From contig NZ_FXAM01000001.1 in assembly GCF_900155475.1 (NCBI RefSeq), positions 4,564,901 through 4,628,900 of the forward strand: a DNA stretch of 64,000 bases, written 5' to 3'. The notes below the pieces were generated by a model. That model searched no databases, was not told the DNA's origin, and saw only the letters and a list, made by a program, of their open reading frames with translations. Origin of the DNA: Methylomagnum ishizawai. Its GTDB lineage: Bacteria > Pseudomonadota > Gammaproteobacteria > Methylococcales > Methylococcaceae. A program made the translations under genes and the position numbers. Every line of letters starts with the position of its first letter. Position 1 is the stretch's first letter. Positions 49,257-58,318 of the stretch are shown here, one piece after another.

Positions 49257-50696
49257 ATGTTCCATGCGCGTTTATTGCCGTCCTGCCTGGCGGGCCTGCT
49301 GCTGGCCGGGATGGTTGTCACACCGGCCCAGGCCGCCAGCCACCGCGAAGCGCCCCTGATCGCCCAGCAACCGGCGGCGGATATCACCGATGTCTACGCC
49401 TTCCGCAGTTGGAAGAATCCCGCCAACGCGGTGTTCATCATGAATGTGATCCCGGCCCAGGAACCCGGCGCCGGACCCAATTATTTCTTTTTCGATCCCG
49501 CCCTGGTCTATGAATTCCACCTGGACACCAACCGGGACGGCAAGGCCGAGGATATCGTCTATCAGCTCAGGTTCACCACCGAGCTGAGGCCGCCGTTCGA
49601 CGACCTGCCGCTGTCCTTCGCCGGGGTGGATACGGTGCCGGGTTTGCCGCCCGCCATCCGCCATCTGGACGGTCCCGGTTCGGAAGGGCTGGGCCTGCGG
49701 CAGAGCTACACCGTGACCCGCCTCGTCAACGGCGTCCCCACCCCGGTGGGCGGTGGATTCGCCGTGCCTTCCAATATGGGGCCGCGCACCATGCCCGATT
49801 ACGAGGCGTTGGCGGCGGAAGGCGTGGTGGCGCTGGCGGGCGGGGGCAAGGCTTTCGCCGGGCAGCGCGAGGAAACCTTCTACATCGATCTGGGCGCGAC
49901 TTTCGATACCCTGAATTTCCGCCAAGCCCCCATCCTCAGCCCGGACCAGGACGCGGAGCGGACCAGGAATCCCTTCGGCAACGATATGCTCTCCGGCTTC
50001 AATGTCAGTAGCATCGCGTTGGAAGTGCCGATCAGTCAACTCGGTGGCGACCCGGACGCGGTCATCGGTGTGTATGCCTCGACCAGCCGGGTCGCAGCGA
50101 CCGGCGAACTCCGGCCATTGGCGCGGATGGGCAATCCCTTGGTCAACGAATTGGTGATCGGCACCGGCATGAAGGATGCCTGGAACATGACCGACCCCGA
50201 CAAGGAAGCCAAATTCCTGGATTTCTATCTGAATTCCAGGGTGGCGGCTTTGCTCAATCTGGCGTTCGGGACCGGCTTCCCGACCACGGGCCGGACCGAT
50301 TTGGTCCAGGCGCTACTCCGCTATCCCGGCCAAAAGCCCGGTGCTTGCACCAAGGCCAATCCTTGTTCCGAATTGCTGCGCTTGAACCTCGGGGCGATGC
50401 CGACCCCGCCCGGCCAGCAGCAACGCCTGGGCGGTTTGGCGGGCGACGGGGCCGGTTTCCCCAATGGCCGCCGTCCCAACGACGACGTGACCGATATCGT
50501 GCTGCGGGTGGTGGCGGGCGCCTTGACCGGGCCGGTACCGGCCCTGGGCGATGGGGTCAATTTCAACGTCGGCGCGAAGGGTTCCCACCTGACCGCCAGC
50601 GGTATCTACACCGAGTTCCCCTATCTGCCCACGCCCTACGATGGCCGCAATCGCCGCCATATCGATTGCGGCGAGGCCAAGGCCAATCCGTGCTGA
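49257..50696 (+). CDS. DUF4331 family secreted protein
   Basis: A 479-residue exported protein. The signal peptide ends TPAQA, and the mature start ASHREAPLIAQQPAADITDVYAF is the hallmark of DUF4331. Further blocks are YEFHLDTNRDGKAEDIVYQLRF (a DxNxDGxAxD calcium-like loop) and the final RRPNDDVTDIVLRVVAG. The role is unknown; the protein is periplasmic or surface-exposed. A GGAGG SD precedes the ATG. It leads a set with TPR and HupE/UreJ genes. An ECF-sigma/anti-sigma pair sits downstream on the other strand. Confidence 0.92.
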   Translation: MFHARLLPSCLAGLLLAGMVVTPAQAASHREAPLIAQQPAADITDVYAFRSWKNPANAVFIMNVIPAQEPGAGPNYFFFDPALVYEFHLDTNRDGKAEDIVYQLRFTTELRPPFDDLPLSFAGVDTVPGLPPAIRHLDGPGSEGLGLRQSYTVTRLVNGVPTPVGGGFAVPSNMGPRTMPDYEALAAEGVVALAGGGKAFAGQREETFYIDLGATFDTLNFRQAPILSPDQDAERTRNPFGNDMLSGFNVSSIALEVPISQLGGDPDAVIGVYASTSRVAATGELRPLARMGNPLVNELVIGTGMKDAWNMTDPDKEAKFLDFYLNSRVAALLNLAFGTGFPTTGRTDLVQALLRYPGQKPGACTKANPCSELLRLNLGAMPTPPGQQQRLGGLAGDGAGFPNGRRPNDDVTDIVLRVVAGALTGPVPALGDGVNFNVGAKGSHLTASGIYTEFPYLPTPYDGRNRRHIDCGEAKANPC

Positions 50697-50705
50697 GTTG
50701 AGCGG

Positions 50706-50738
50706 ACGGGGTCCGCGCCAGCGCGGCGCGGACCCCGT
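50706..50738 (+). other. 14-bp hairpin between DUF4331 and TPR genes
   Basis: A perfect 14-bp stem ACGGGGTCCGCGCC/GGCGCGGACCCCGT with a 5-base loop, starting nine bases after the DUF4331 stop and 21 bases before the TPR start. The tail is TCTCCCC, so full termination is unlikely. It probably gives more DUF4331 message than TPR/HupE message by attenuation or 3' protection. Confidence 0.6.
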
Positions 50739-50759
50739 TCTCCCCAAGGAGGAAGATCA

Positions 50760-51929
50760 ATGCTGTTGAGGGGTGCATGCCTAGTCTTGGCGCTGTACGG
50801 CTTGGGCGCGGCGGCGGAGCCTTATATCCCCGTGGAAGATGCCGTGGTACTGGAACGCCTGCCGGTGGCCGGGGCCGAGCGCCGCGAACTGCGCCGGGCG
50901 CGGGCGGAATTGGCGGCGCAGCCGAACGGGCCAGGACCGGCCTTGGCTTTGGCGCGGCGCTATATCGCCCTGGGCCGGGCCGAGGCCGACCCGCGTTATT
51001 ACGGCCATGCCGAGGCGGTATTGACGCCTTGGCTGGAACGGCCCGACCCGCCGCCCGAGGCGTGGGTGTTACGGGCGACCTTGCTGCAAAACCGCCATGA
51101 TTTCGCGGCGGCGCTGCGCGATTTGGACGCGGCTGTGCGGCGCGATCCCCGCTCGGCCCAAGCTTGGCTAACCCGCGCCGCGATCCTGGAGGTGCAAGGC
51201 GATTATCCGGCGGCGTTACGGAGTTGCTGGGCCTTGGCCGGTTTGGGCACGTCCCTGGGCGCGACGGTATGCCTGGGTTCGGTGTCCAGCCTCGCCGGGC
51301 GCGGGGAAGCCGCCTATAAACAACTGCGGGCGGCGGTGGAAAACAGCGGTACGGACGATGCCGACGAATTATTGTGGGCAAGGACCACCCTGGCCGAAAT
51401 GGCCGAGCGCCTGGGCCATGCCGACCAGGCCGAGGCGGATTACCGCGCCGCTTTGGGCCTGGGACGGCGCAGTCCCTATCTGTGGGCGGCCTATGCCGAT
51501 TTCCTGCTGGACCACGACCGGCCCACCGAGGTGGCCGGATTGCTGGAAGGACAGGCCCGCGCCGATGGCTTGCTGTTGCGGCTGGCCTTGGCCGAGCAAC
51601 GCCTGGGGCGCTCCGGCTTCGCGGGCCACGCGGCGGACCTCGCGGCCCGCTATGCCGCCAACCAAGCGCGGGGCGATGCCAGCCATCTGGGCGAGGAATC
51701 GCGCTACGCCCTGCGGATCGGCCACGATCCGGCGGCGGCGCTGCGGCTGGCCCAGGCCAATTGGTCGGTCCAGCGTGAACCCCGCGATGCGCGGGCGGTG
51801 TTGGAAGCGGCCCAGGCCGCCCGGCAACCGGAAGCGGCCCGGCCCGTGTTGGATTTCCTGGCCCGCAGCGGACTCCAGGATGCCCGGCTCGCGCCCCTGG
51901 TCGCCGCCCTGGCGGGAGGTGCCCGATGA
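50760..51929 (+). CDS. TPR-repeat exported protein
   Basis: A 389-residue protein with a short signal peptide (ALYGLGAAAEPY) and several TPR-like units (PEAWVLRATLLQNRHDFAAA.., PRSAQAWLTRAAILEVQGDY, ADEAEADYRAALGLGRRSPY-type). The family is only generic. It has an AAGGAGG SD, its stop overlaps the HupE/UreJ start (ATGA), and it follows DUF4331. Its role is probably as a periplasmic assembly scaffold for its neighbours (inferred). Confidence 0.78.
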   Translation: MLLRGACLVLALYGLGAAAEPYIPVEDAVVLERLPVAGAERRELRRARAELAAQPNGPGPALALARRYIALGRAEADPRYYGHAEAVLTPWLERPDPPPEAWVLRATLLQNRHDFAAALRDLDAAVRRDPRSAQAWLTRAAILEVQGDYPAALRSCWALAGLGTSLGATVCLGSVSSLAGRGEAAYKQLRAAVENSGTDDADELLWARTTLAEMAERLGHADQAEADYRAALGLGRRSPYLWAAYADFLLDHDRPTEVAGLLEGQARADGLLLRLALAEQRLGRSGFAGHAADLAARYAANQARGDASHLGEESRYALRIGHDPAAALRLAQANWSVQREPRDARAVLEAAQAARQPEAARPVLDFLARSGLQDARLAPLVAALAGGAR

Positions 51930-53056
51930 TCCGGCTTATGGTTTGGGTATTCGCGCTCTGGCTGGTTGCCGCCGCCGCCCTGGCCCATAAGGCCAGTGAC
52001 AGCTATTTGAGCTTGGAGACCACGGCGGCGGGCATTACGGGACGCTGGGATATCGCTTTGCGCGACCTGGACGAGGCGGTGGGCTTGGATGGCGACGACG
52101 ATGGCACGATCACCTGGGGCGAGCTACGCCGCCGGGCGGCGGCGATCCAGTCCTACGCCCTGGCCCGGCTCAAGCTGGAATCCGGGAACCGGCCTTGCCC
52201 GTTGGAACCGGGGAAAATACGGGTGGACCACCACAGCGACGGGACTTATGCCGTGCTGGGCTTCGCCGCCCATTGCGCCGCCGGACCGGAGCGGCTGACG
52301 GTGGAATACCGGCTGTTGTTCGATCTGGACCCGCAGCACCGGGGCTTGCTGCGGCTGACGGCGGACGGAACCACGCAGACGGCGGTGTTCGCGCCCATGG
52401 CGGCGCGGCAGGTGTTCGAACCCGCATCCACACCGTGGCGGGGCTTCGTCCAGTATGTGGCGGAAGGGGTTTGGCATATCTGGACCGGCTACGACCACAT
52501 CTTGTTTTTGTTGAGCCTGTTGCTGCCCGCCGTGCTGGTGCGCGAGGCGGGGGCGTGGCGACCCGCGCCCAGGTTCCGCGACGCGCTATGGGACGCGGTG
52601 CGGATCGTGACGGCCTTCACCCTGGCCCATTCCCTGACCTTGAGCCTCGCGGCGCTGGGGTATCTGGCCTTGCCCTCGCGTTGGGTGGAAGCGGCCATCG
52701 CCGCTTCGGTGGTCGCCGCCGCCTTGAACAATATCTTCCCGCTGCTGCATGGGCGGCGGACGCGGTTGGCGTTCTTGTTCGGCTGGGTGCATGGGCTGGG
52801 GTTCGCCAGCGTGTTGCTGGACCTGGGCCTGCCCCCGGCTGTGCGCTTGGTGGGTTTGGCGGGGTTCAACCTGGGGGTGGAAGCAGGACAACTGGTCTTG
52901 GTGGCCGGATTCCTGCCCCTGGCCTATGGCCTGAGCCGTTCGCCCTGGTATCCACCCGCCGTCCTGCGCTGGGGTTCCGCCGCCATCGCGCTGTTGGCCG
53001 GTGTATGGCTGGTGGAGCGCGGCTTCGACCTCAAGCTTCTATCCTTCCCAAGTTAG
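51926..53056 (+). CDS. HupE/UreJ family membrane protein with an EF-hand-like loop
   Basis: A 376-residue protein. A signal peptide (ends ALA) leads to a periplasmic domain with a perfect EF-hand loop at Asp55-Glu66 (DGDDDGTITWGE). A C-terminal set of about six helices carries the family wording GYDHILFLLSLLLPAVL, AFTLAHSLTLSLAALG and GWVHGLGFASVLLDLGLP. HupE and UreJ proteins are thought to be nickel or other metal permeases, but these longer members are uncharacterised. It is translationally coupled to the TPR gene. Confidence 0.88.
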   Translation: MIRLMVWVFALWLVAAAALAHKASDSYLSLETTAAGITGRWDIALRDLDEAVGLDGDDDGTITWGELRRRAAAIQSYALARLKLESGNRPCPLEPGKIRVDHHSDGTYAVLGFAAHCAAGPERLTVEYRLLFDLDPQHRGLLRLTADGTTQTAVFAPMAARQVFEPASTPWRGFVQYVAEGVWHIWTGYDHILFLLSLLLPAVLVREAGAWRPAPRFRDALWDAVRIVTAFTLAHSLTLSLAALGYLALPSRWVEAAIAASVVAAALNNIFPLLHGRRTRLAFLFGWVHGLGFASVLLDLGLPPAVRLVGLAGFNLGVEAGQLVLVAGFLPLAYGLSRSPWYPPAVLRWGSAAIALLAGVWLVERGFDLKLLSFPS

Positions 53057-53080
53057 GGCATTTTCGGTTTGGGCTTATGC

Positions 53081-53686
53081 TCAGCTTGGCGCGGGCGCGG
53101 GCCGGAACTGGTTGTCCAACCCGACCAAGGCCAGAAAGGTGCAGTCGGTCTCGGCATGGACTTCCTCGTGCAAGGTGCCGGGGTCGGCGCGGCAATAATC
53201 GCCGGGGCCGAGCCGGTACCCGGACAGGGTGATACTGCCGGACAACATCAAAAGCTCCTCGGTTTGGGCGTGCCAATGGCGGGGGTAGACGCTGCCCGCC
53301 GCCATGCTCACCAGATTGCTGGCGTAATTGCGGGCCGGATCGAAATGCAGGGTTTTCACCCGGATGCCGGGCAGGCCGGTCTCTTGCCAATCCATGCGCC
53401 CGGCGAAAACCACGGCGATGCCGGGACTCAGGGCCACCTGGGCGGGCGGCGGGGCTGCTTCGGCGCGGATGGCCGCCAACAGCCGTTGTTTCAGGCGTGG
53501 CGGCGGCGGCGACTCGGGCGCGAGCCCGCCCAGCGCGGCGGCGGCTTCGGCCAACCGGACCAGTTCGTCGCGGGCGGCGGCGTCGTCTTGCAAGCGGGAT
53601 TCGAAGCGCGAGCGCTCCTCCCCGTCCAATAAACCCAGCGCATGCAGCGCGGCCAGACCGGCCCAATCGTCGGTGGTATCGCTCAT
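53081..53686 (-). CDS. ChrR-like cupin anti-sigma factor
   Basis: A 201-residue protein with an N-terminal anti-sigma domain (residues 5-95, starting AALHALGLLDGEERSRFESRL) and a C-terminal cupin with metal-type residues HWHAQTEE and GTLHEEVHAE. ChrR holds its ECF sigma factor inactive until singlet oxygen or other stress is sensed through the cupin. The N-terminal zinc-binding Cys pair of ChrR is not seen here. Its start overlaps the sigma gene stop (ATGA). The signal is not known. Confidence 0.82.
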   Translation of the reverse strand: MSDTTDDWAGLAALHALGLLDGEERSRFESRLQDDAAARDELVRLAEAAAALGGLAPESPPPPRLKQRLLAAIRAEAAPPPAQVALSPGIAVVFAGRMDWQETGLPGIRVKTLHFDPARNYASNLVSMAAGSVYPRHWHAQTEELLMLSGSITLSGYRLGPGDYCRADPGTLHEEVHAETDCTFLALVGLDNQFRPAPAPS

Positions 53687-54261
53687 AACAGCCCGTCCTC
53701 CCGCCCGCCAAGCAGTTCGCGCAGCCGGCCCAGCCCTTGGCGGATATGGGTTTTGACCGTGCCCAGCGGCAAGCGGCTATATTCGGCGATCTCGCTATGG
53801 CTCAAGCCCTGGAAGAAGGCCAGCGCCAGTAATTGGCGTTGGACCGGCGGCAATTGTTCCAGGCAGTTCCGCACCAGGGCTTGGCGCTGGTCGGCGGCGG
53901 CTTGTTCCTCGGGTGGGAACTGGTGGGGATCGGGCAGCGATTCCGAAGGCTCGTCGTCCAGGAGCGCGGTGTTGGACTTGTGCGAACGCAAGCGGTCGAT
54001 GGCCCGGCTGCGGGCGAGCAGGATGAGCCAGGCCCAGGGCGAACCCCGCGATGCGCGATAGCTGCCGGCCTCGCGCCAGATTTGCAGATAGGTGTCCAGG
54101 GTGGTTTCCTCCGCGAGGGCTTCGTCTTTCAGGATATGCTGGATCAAGCCGTGGACCTTGCCACTGGTGGCGTCGTAGAACGCGGCGAACGCGGCCTCAT
54201 CGCCCTGGGCGATGGCCGCCAGCCAGCTTTGGAGTTCGGCGTCAGGGCGCGGTTCCGGCAA
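53683..54261 (-). CDS. ECF-family RNA polymerase sigma factor
   Basis: A 192-residue sigma-70-family ECF factor. Region 2 is QGDEAAFAAFYDATSGKVHGL with ..EAGSYRASRGSPWAWLILLARSRAIDRLR, and region 4 is LEQLPPVQRQLLALAFFQGLSHSEIAEYSRLPLGTVKTHIR. It uses a TTG start with a strong SD (AAGGAG) seven bases upstream. It is coupled to a ChrR-like anti-sigma gene. The ECF upstream motif is similar to that before the DUF4331 gene, so it may control that operon as well as itself. Confidence 0.93.
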   Translation of the reverse strand: MPEPRPDAELQSWLAAIAQGDEAAFAAFYDATSGKVHGLIQHILKDEALAEETTLDTYLQIWREAGSYRASRGSPWAWLILLARSRAIDRLRSHKSNTALLDDEPSESLPDPHQFPPEEQAAADQRQALVRNCLEQLPPVQRQLLALAFFQGLSHSEIAEYSRLPLGTVKTHIRQGLGRLRELLGGREDGLL

Positions 54262-54283
54262 GTGCGTTCTCCTTGGATAAGCT

Positions 54284-54301
54284 TACGGACGCGGTGGCCG
54301 G
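54284..54301 (-). promoter_or_regulatory. Candidate ECF promoter motif upstream of the sigma operon
   Basis: On the minus strand CCGGCC, seven bases, CCGTA, preceded by ATCCAA, about 22 bases before the TTG start. It shares both blocks and spacing with the motif upstream of DUF4331 (49185-49202). Autoregulation is usual for ECF factors. Confidence 0.35.
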
Positions 54302-54394
54302 TTGGATGTGGGAATCCAGCGGGCCGCCGTGGTCGGCCTAGTGTAAGCCAAGGAGGTGGGCCGGAATGCGACGCCGCGACGCTATCCCGGCGCT

Positions 54395-56698
54395 TCACGG
54401 CCCGCCGGTTTCGATCCGCACTTCCGCCGGCCATTCCCCGACCGTCACCGCGTCCGCCGTGAAGGCCGGGCTGGGCCGGCCATTGATCCACACCGCCCGC
54501 ACGGGCCGGTCCAGCGGCGGCCGGATGACGAACTTGCCGGGCGGCACGGTCATATCGCCGCCGAGGCTGAGGCGCAATGTCCCATCGCCGCCGCGCTTGA
54601 GGGTGTAGTCGAGGACGCCGAATCCGGTCGGCAAGCGCCGCACGCCCACGCCGCTTTCACTTTCCAGCCAGTCCTTGGGGATGCCCGCCGCCAGCACCAG
54701 GGCGTGGTCGCTGTCGCGTTCGTAGGCGTAAAAGCTCCGCACGGCCTTCACGAATTCCGCGCCGATCCAAGCATGGGGCATGTCGCCGATGAACTTGGGC
54801 GCTTGAGGGTCGCGCCAGACCACTTCGGCCCACTGATTCCATGCCTTCGGACGCTGGCCGGCCAAAAGGAAATCCAGCACGGCCAAAGCCTGCTCGCGAC
54901 GGCCCAGCCGCACCAGCGCCTCGACCGTCCGCACTTCGTAGGGGGTATAGGCGTCCCAGTCCAATTGACCGGCCCGGCGCTTCTGGAAATAGGCCCAATA
55001 TTCGTCGAAGGTCTGGCGCAAGGCGTCTTGCGGCAGGTTCGGTACTTCGCTGCCCAGGTTCACGATCATGGCCGTGGCGTTGGAATCGAAATCCCCGAGT
55101 TCCACCGAACCCGGCAGGTAGCCGATATTGCGCCGTTCCATCGTGAGTTTCAGCGCCGCGTAGACGTCGGCCCGGAAAGCATCGCGCAAGGCGGCGAACC
55201 GGGCGGCTTCCGGGGCGTCCAAGCGCCGCGCCAGTTCGGTGGCGTCGGCCAGTCCGCGCAAGCCCCAGAAATCATCCCAGAACGAATGCACCGGACGGGC
55301 CGAATAACCCTCGTGGCTGATGGATTCCGGCAGCAGGCCGTAAAAGGCTTGCCGGTCGGGCGTCCGATAGTCCGGGACCAGGCGCTGGGCGCGCAAGGCT
55401 TCGATATAAGCCACGGTTTTGACCAGCGAGGGCCACAGGTCGCGCACCAAACCCAAGTCGTGGGTGTAGCGCTGGTATTCGTAGACCGCGTGGATGAATT
55501 CGCCGGGGCTGTCGTTCTCCGGCGTGGGGTCCGCGCCACGGCTGTCCACGCAACAGGGAATCTTGCCGTCCGGGTACTGGAATCCGGCATACCATGCCAG
55601 GAAACGCCGCACGGTGTCCGGGTAGCCCATGCCCAGCAGGGCCGAGGCCATCACGGTGGAATCCCGGACCCAACTGCGGGCATAGGCGCGGCTGCCGGGG
55701 AATAGCGCCGGGCCGTCGCGGTTGATGAGGATATAGGCCAGGTTGCTACGCACGGCGTCGAGCAGGCCGCGGGCTGCGGGCGGGCCGAGCAATTCGGCGC
55801 GGGAGAGCTTGGCCTGCCAATGGTCCAGGCTGGCTTGCAGGGCGGCGTGGGCGAAATCCCCGCCCCGGCCCGACCGCGCCTGGGCCGTGTCGGCGAAGGT
55901 GGCCGGGTCCAGGTCCGGTACGGCGAGATAAACGTCCCGCGCCGCGCCGGGCGCTAGGTCGAGATCGTATGCGAGGACGGCGGAAGCTTGGCCCTGGGGA
56001 TCGTGGGCTTGGGTTCCACGCGGCGGCTTGTTCCGGGCCAGGGCGCGGATCAGCGGACCCGCCCCCTGGGCCATGGCTCCGAAACGGTCGGGCGGCGTCA
56101 GCGCCACCACGGTCCGCCCATCGACCCGGATCAACGGCCCTTCCCGCCGGATCGCGTGGATCGGAGCCACGCCGCCGACCATGTTCAGCGATTGCCAGGG
56201 CGGATTGACCTGGAAGGGTCGGAGCGCCAACCAAAGCTTTGCCCGTTGCCGCTCCTGGCCGGTGTTTTCGACCCGGTAGCGGGCGTAGAGCGCGGCTTCC
56301 GCGCCGTCTGTCGCGTAGGCGGTAATATCCAGGACGAGATTCCGCCCCCGCCAAGCCACCGAGGGCACCGGCAGATAGCCCAGCGCCAAGGAGGGGCTGG
56401 GCGCGGCCTCGTTCCAGGTCGTCAAAGTCCCTTGGGCATATAAAAACGGCTCGATGGAAAACGCCGCCCGGTCCACTTCCAAAGTCCCTTCCTTGTTCAG
56501 CAAACCTTCCCGATCGCCCGCGGCGGCACCGACCACGGTGAAATAGCTTTGCTCGCCCAGGAAATATCTGGGGTAGTGGCCGCGTGGAGCCCACCGGGCG
56601 GCGGCTTCGGCGGCAGTGTTGGACGGGGTGGCTCCGGTGGCGGTATTGATCGCAAGCGCCGCCAAAACCAGGAAACAACGGAGGGAGGATGCAGGCAT
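54395..56698 (-). CDS. Secreted six-hairpin (GH15-like) glycosidase
   Basis: A 767-residue exported protein with a signal peptide (ends TATGA). An N-terminal beta-rich domain (about 40-300) precedes an (alpha/alpha)6 barrel with YARSWVRDSTVMASALLGMG, YQYPDGKIPCC-type, and ENDSPGEFIHAVYEY (candidate acids). A C-terminal beta domain follows (IRPPLDRPVRAVWINGRPSP). This is the six-hairpin glycosidase superfamily seen in glucoamylases and trehalases. The specificity is unknown. No carbohydrate-use operon is adjacent. Methanotrophs store glycogen, but this protein is exported, so it may act on an extracellular glucan. Confidence 0.82.
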   Translation of the reverse strand: MPASSLRCFLVLAALAINTATGATPSNTAAEAAARWAPRGHYPRYFLGEQSYFTVVGAAAGDREGLLNKEGTLEVDRAAFSIEPFLYAQGTLTTWNEAAPSPSLALGYLPVPSVAWRGRNLVLDITAYATDGAEAALYARYRVENTGQERQRAKLWLALRPFQVNPPWQSLNMVGGVAPIHAIRREGPLIRVDGRTVVALTPPDRFGAMAQGAGPLIRALARNKPPRGTQAHDPQGQASAVLAYDLDLAPGAARDVYLAVPDLDPATFADTAQARSGRGGDFAHAALQASLDHWQAKLSRAELLGPPAARGLLDAVRSNLAYILINRDGPALFPGSRAYARSWVRDSTVMASALLGMGYPDTVRRFLAWYAGFQYPDGKIPCCVDSRGADPTPENDSPGEFIHAVYEYQRYTHDLGLVRDLWPSLVKTVAYIEALRAQRLVPDYRTPDRQAFYGLLPESISHEGYSARPVHSFWDDFWGLRGLADATELARRLDAPEAARFAALRDAFRADVYAALKLTMERRNIGYLPGSVELGDFDSNATAMIVNLGSEVPNLPQDALRQTFDEYWAYFQKRRAGQLDWDAYTPYEVRTVEALVRLGRREQALAVLDFLLAGQRPKAWNQWAEVVWRDPQAPKFIGDMPHAWIGAEFVKAVRSFYAYERDSDHALVLAAGIPKDWLESESGVGVRRLPTGFGVLDYTLKRGGDGTLRLSLGGDMTVPPGKFVIRPPLDRPVRAVWINGRPSPAFTADAVTVGEWPAEVRIETGGP

Positions 56699-56802
56699 GG
56701 TGATCGTTGGGGAAGCCGCGGGTCAGGCAAGGATAGGAAAGATGGGCCGGATTTGGCCAGGGCGTGGCGGGCAAACCGCCTGGGGCTACGGGCATGAAAA
56801 AG

Positions 56803-56831
56803 CCGGTTCCAAAGGGGGGCTGGAACCGGCC
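56803..56831 (-). terminator. Terminator after the lytic transglycosylase gene
   Basis: A 9-bp perfect stem GCCGGTTCC/GGAACCGGC with an 11-base loop. On the minus strand it is followed by TTTTT. It lies about 160 bases past the transglycosylase stop, with no other gene between. Confidence 0.8.
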
Positions 56832-56989
56832 TAAACCCACCGTAGGTGCAGACGACGGTGGGATTAGGATAATCCTGTATAGCGCCGGGTCCGGTCAAAC
56901 CCACTCTGTATCGGCTTGTATCGTCGATACAAAGCACAGTAATAAGGGGCTTTACCAAGCCGGGCGGCGGCGGGATTCGCCAATCCACC

Positions 56990-58035
56990 CTAGGGCTGGC
57001 TTTCCGCCGGGGTTTGGAGGCCCGGTGCCAATTCCGAGAAATAACGCTCGGGCTGGCTGGCGATTTCGCGGGCGGCCAGGAATTCGGCGTAATAATTGCG
57101 CGAAGCGAAGCCGAACAAGGGGCTGTCGTATTCTTCCACCATGCGCATGAAATCATGGCCGTAGCGGCCACGGGCGCGTTTCATGCCGTTGATGCCGTGG
57201 TTGTAGGAGGTGATCGCCATCGGCCAGTTGCCGATGTTGGCATAGGCGTATTTCAGGTACCGCGCCGCGCCCTGGGTGGAGGCGATGGGGTCGAGCCGGG
57301 GGTCGGCGGCACCGTTCACGGGCATGAATTTCTCCGCCGCGCCCTTGGTGAATTGCCAGATGCCGACCGCCCCCGCCGAGGACCGCGCCGCCGCCTGGAA
57401 CGAGGACTCCACATGAGGCAGGTAGGCCAATTCCTCGGGCAGGCCGTTGTCGCGGAAAATCTTGCGGAACCGCGCCTCGTAGCGGGCGCCGATTTCCAGG
57501 CCGCGCCGGAAGCGCTCGCGCATCCCGCGCTGGGAGCGGATGCGCTTGGCGGCGTTGTGGGCCATGGCGCGGAGGTCGCGGCGCTGGCCGCCGGTCAGCA
57601 GGATGGCGGTGGCACGGTCTTCCGCGTCCAGGGCTGTGCCGGTATCCAGTTTGGTTTCCAGGGCGTACAGGCGGTCCTGCCAATAGCTGCGGCGGTTGGC
57701 GACCCAGGCTTTCTGGTCGGCGGTAAGGCTTTCCCCGACGGCGGGAAATTCCAGGACTTCGTAAATGGTGTCGAGATAACGGTCGTCGTGGATGACCACC
57801 ACCGCACGGCCCCAGGTCGCATAGACATTGCGCCAGAACGCCACCTGGGCTTCCAGCGCGGCGGGCCTGGGAAAGACGCCGGAATGGCGGGTGTGGTCGG
57901 GCAGGGCGCGGTAGGGATTGGGGGGTGGAGGATACCGACCGGGCTGGGTTTGGGCGCGGGGGTTTGATGGCCGCAAGCGGCCAGCAATAGCAGCAGCGTC
58001 GGCAAGAAGCCGTGGCGTAGATAGGCGGAAAGCAT
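56990..58035 (-). CDS. Lytic murein transglycosylase lipoprotein (MltD/Slt type), frameshifted near N-terminus
   Basis: The SLT catalytic domain is clear: LPHVESSFQAAARSSAGAVG (catalytic Glu in VESSF), IWQFTKGAAEKF and ITSYNHGINGMKRA. It would cleave peptidoglycan with 1,6-anhydro product. The lipoprotein signal (MLSAYLRHGF.., LLLLLAAC lipobox) starts at 58035 but is in another frame from the catalytic part, which is open from 57976. Adding one C in the C6 run (57920-57925 on the plus strand as G's) joins the frames and gives about 348 residues. Probably a sequencing error. Confidence 0.85.
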
Positions 58036-58318
58036 GGGGGTTCCCGGTATATCCCCATCCCGGAAGGCGTGGGTGGGGCTGATGGTTCTCGCGCCCGGAG
58101 GCGGTCTCGGTCGCACCCGGTGCCCCGCGTGGAAACGCCGATCAGCCGGTTGCTCGCCGGGACAATTCTAGTGCTTGCCCGGCGGCCGGTAAATTACGGA
58201 CGGGGCTTGTCGCGCCCTTTTGCTGGAGCCGCCACGGCCATGGGAAACTCACGCCGCCCGGTTGTTGTCCCAATCGTCCTGAAGCGCCCCTTTCCCCCAT
58301 CCCCGAGGCCCGATCCCT

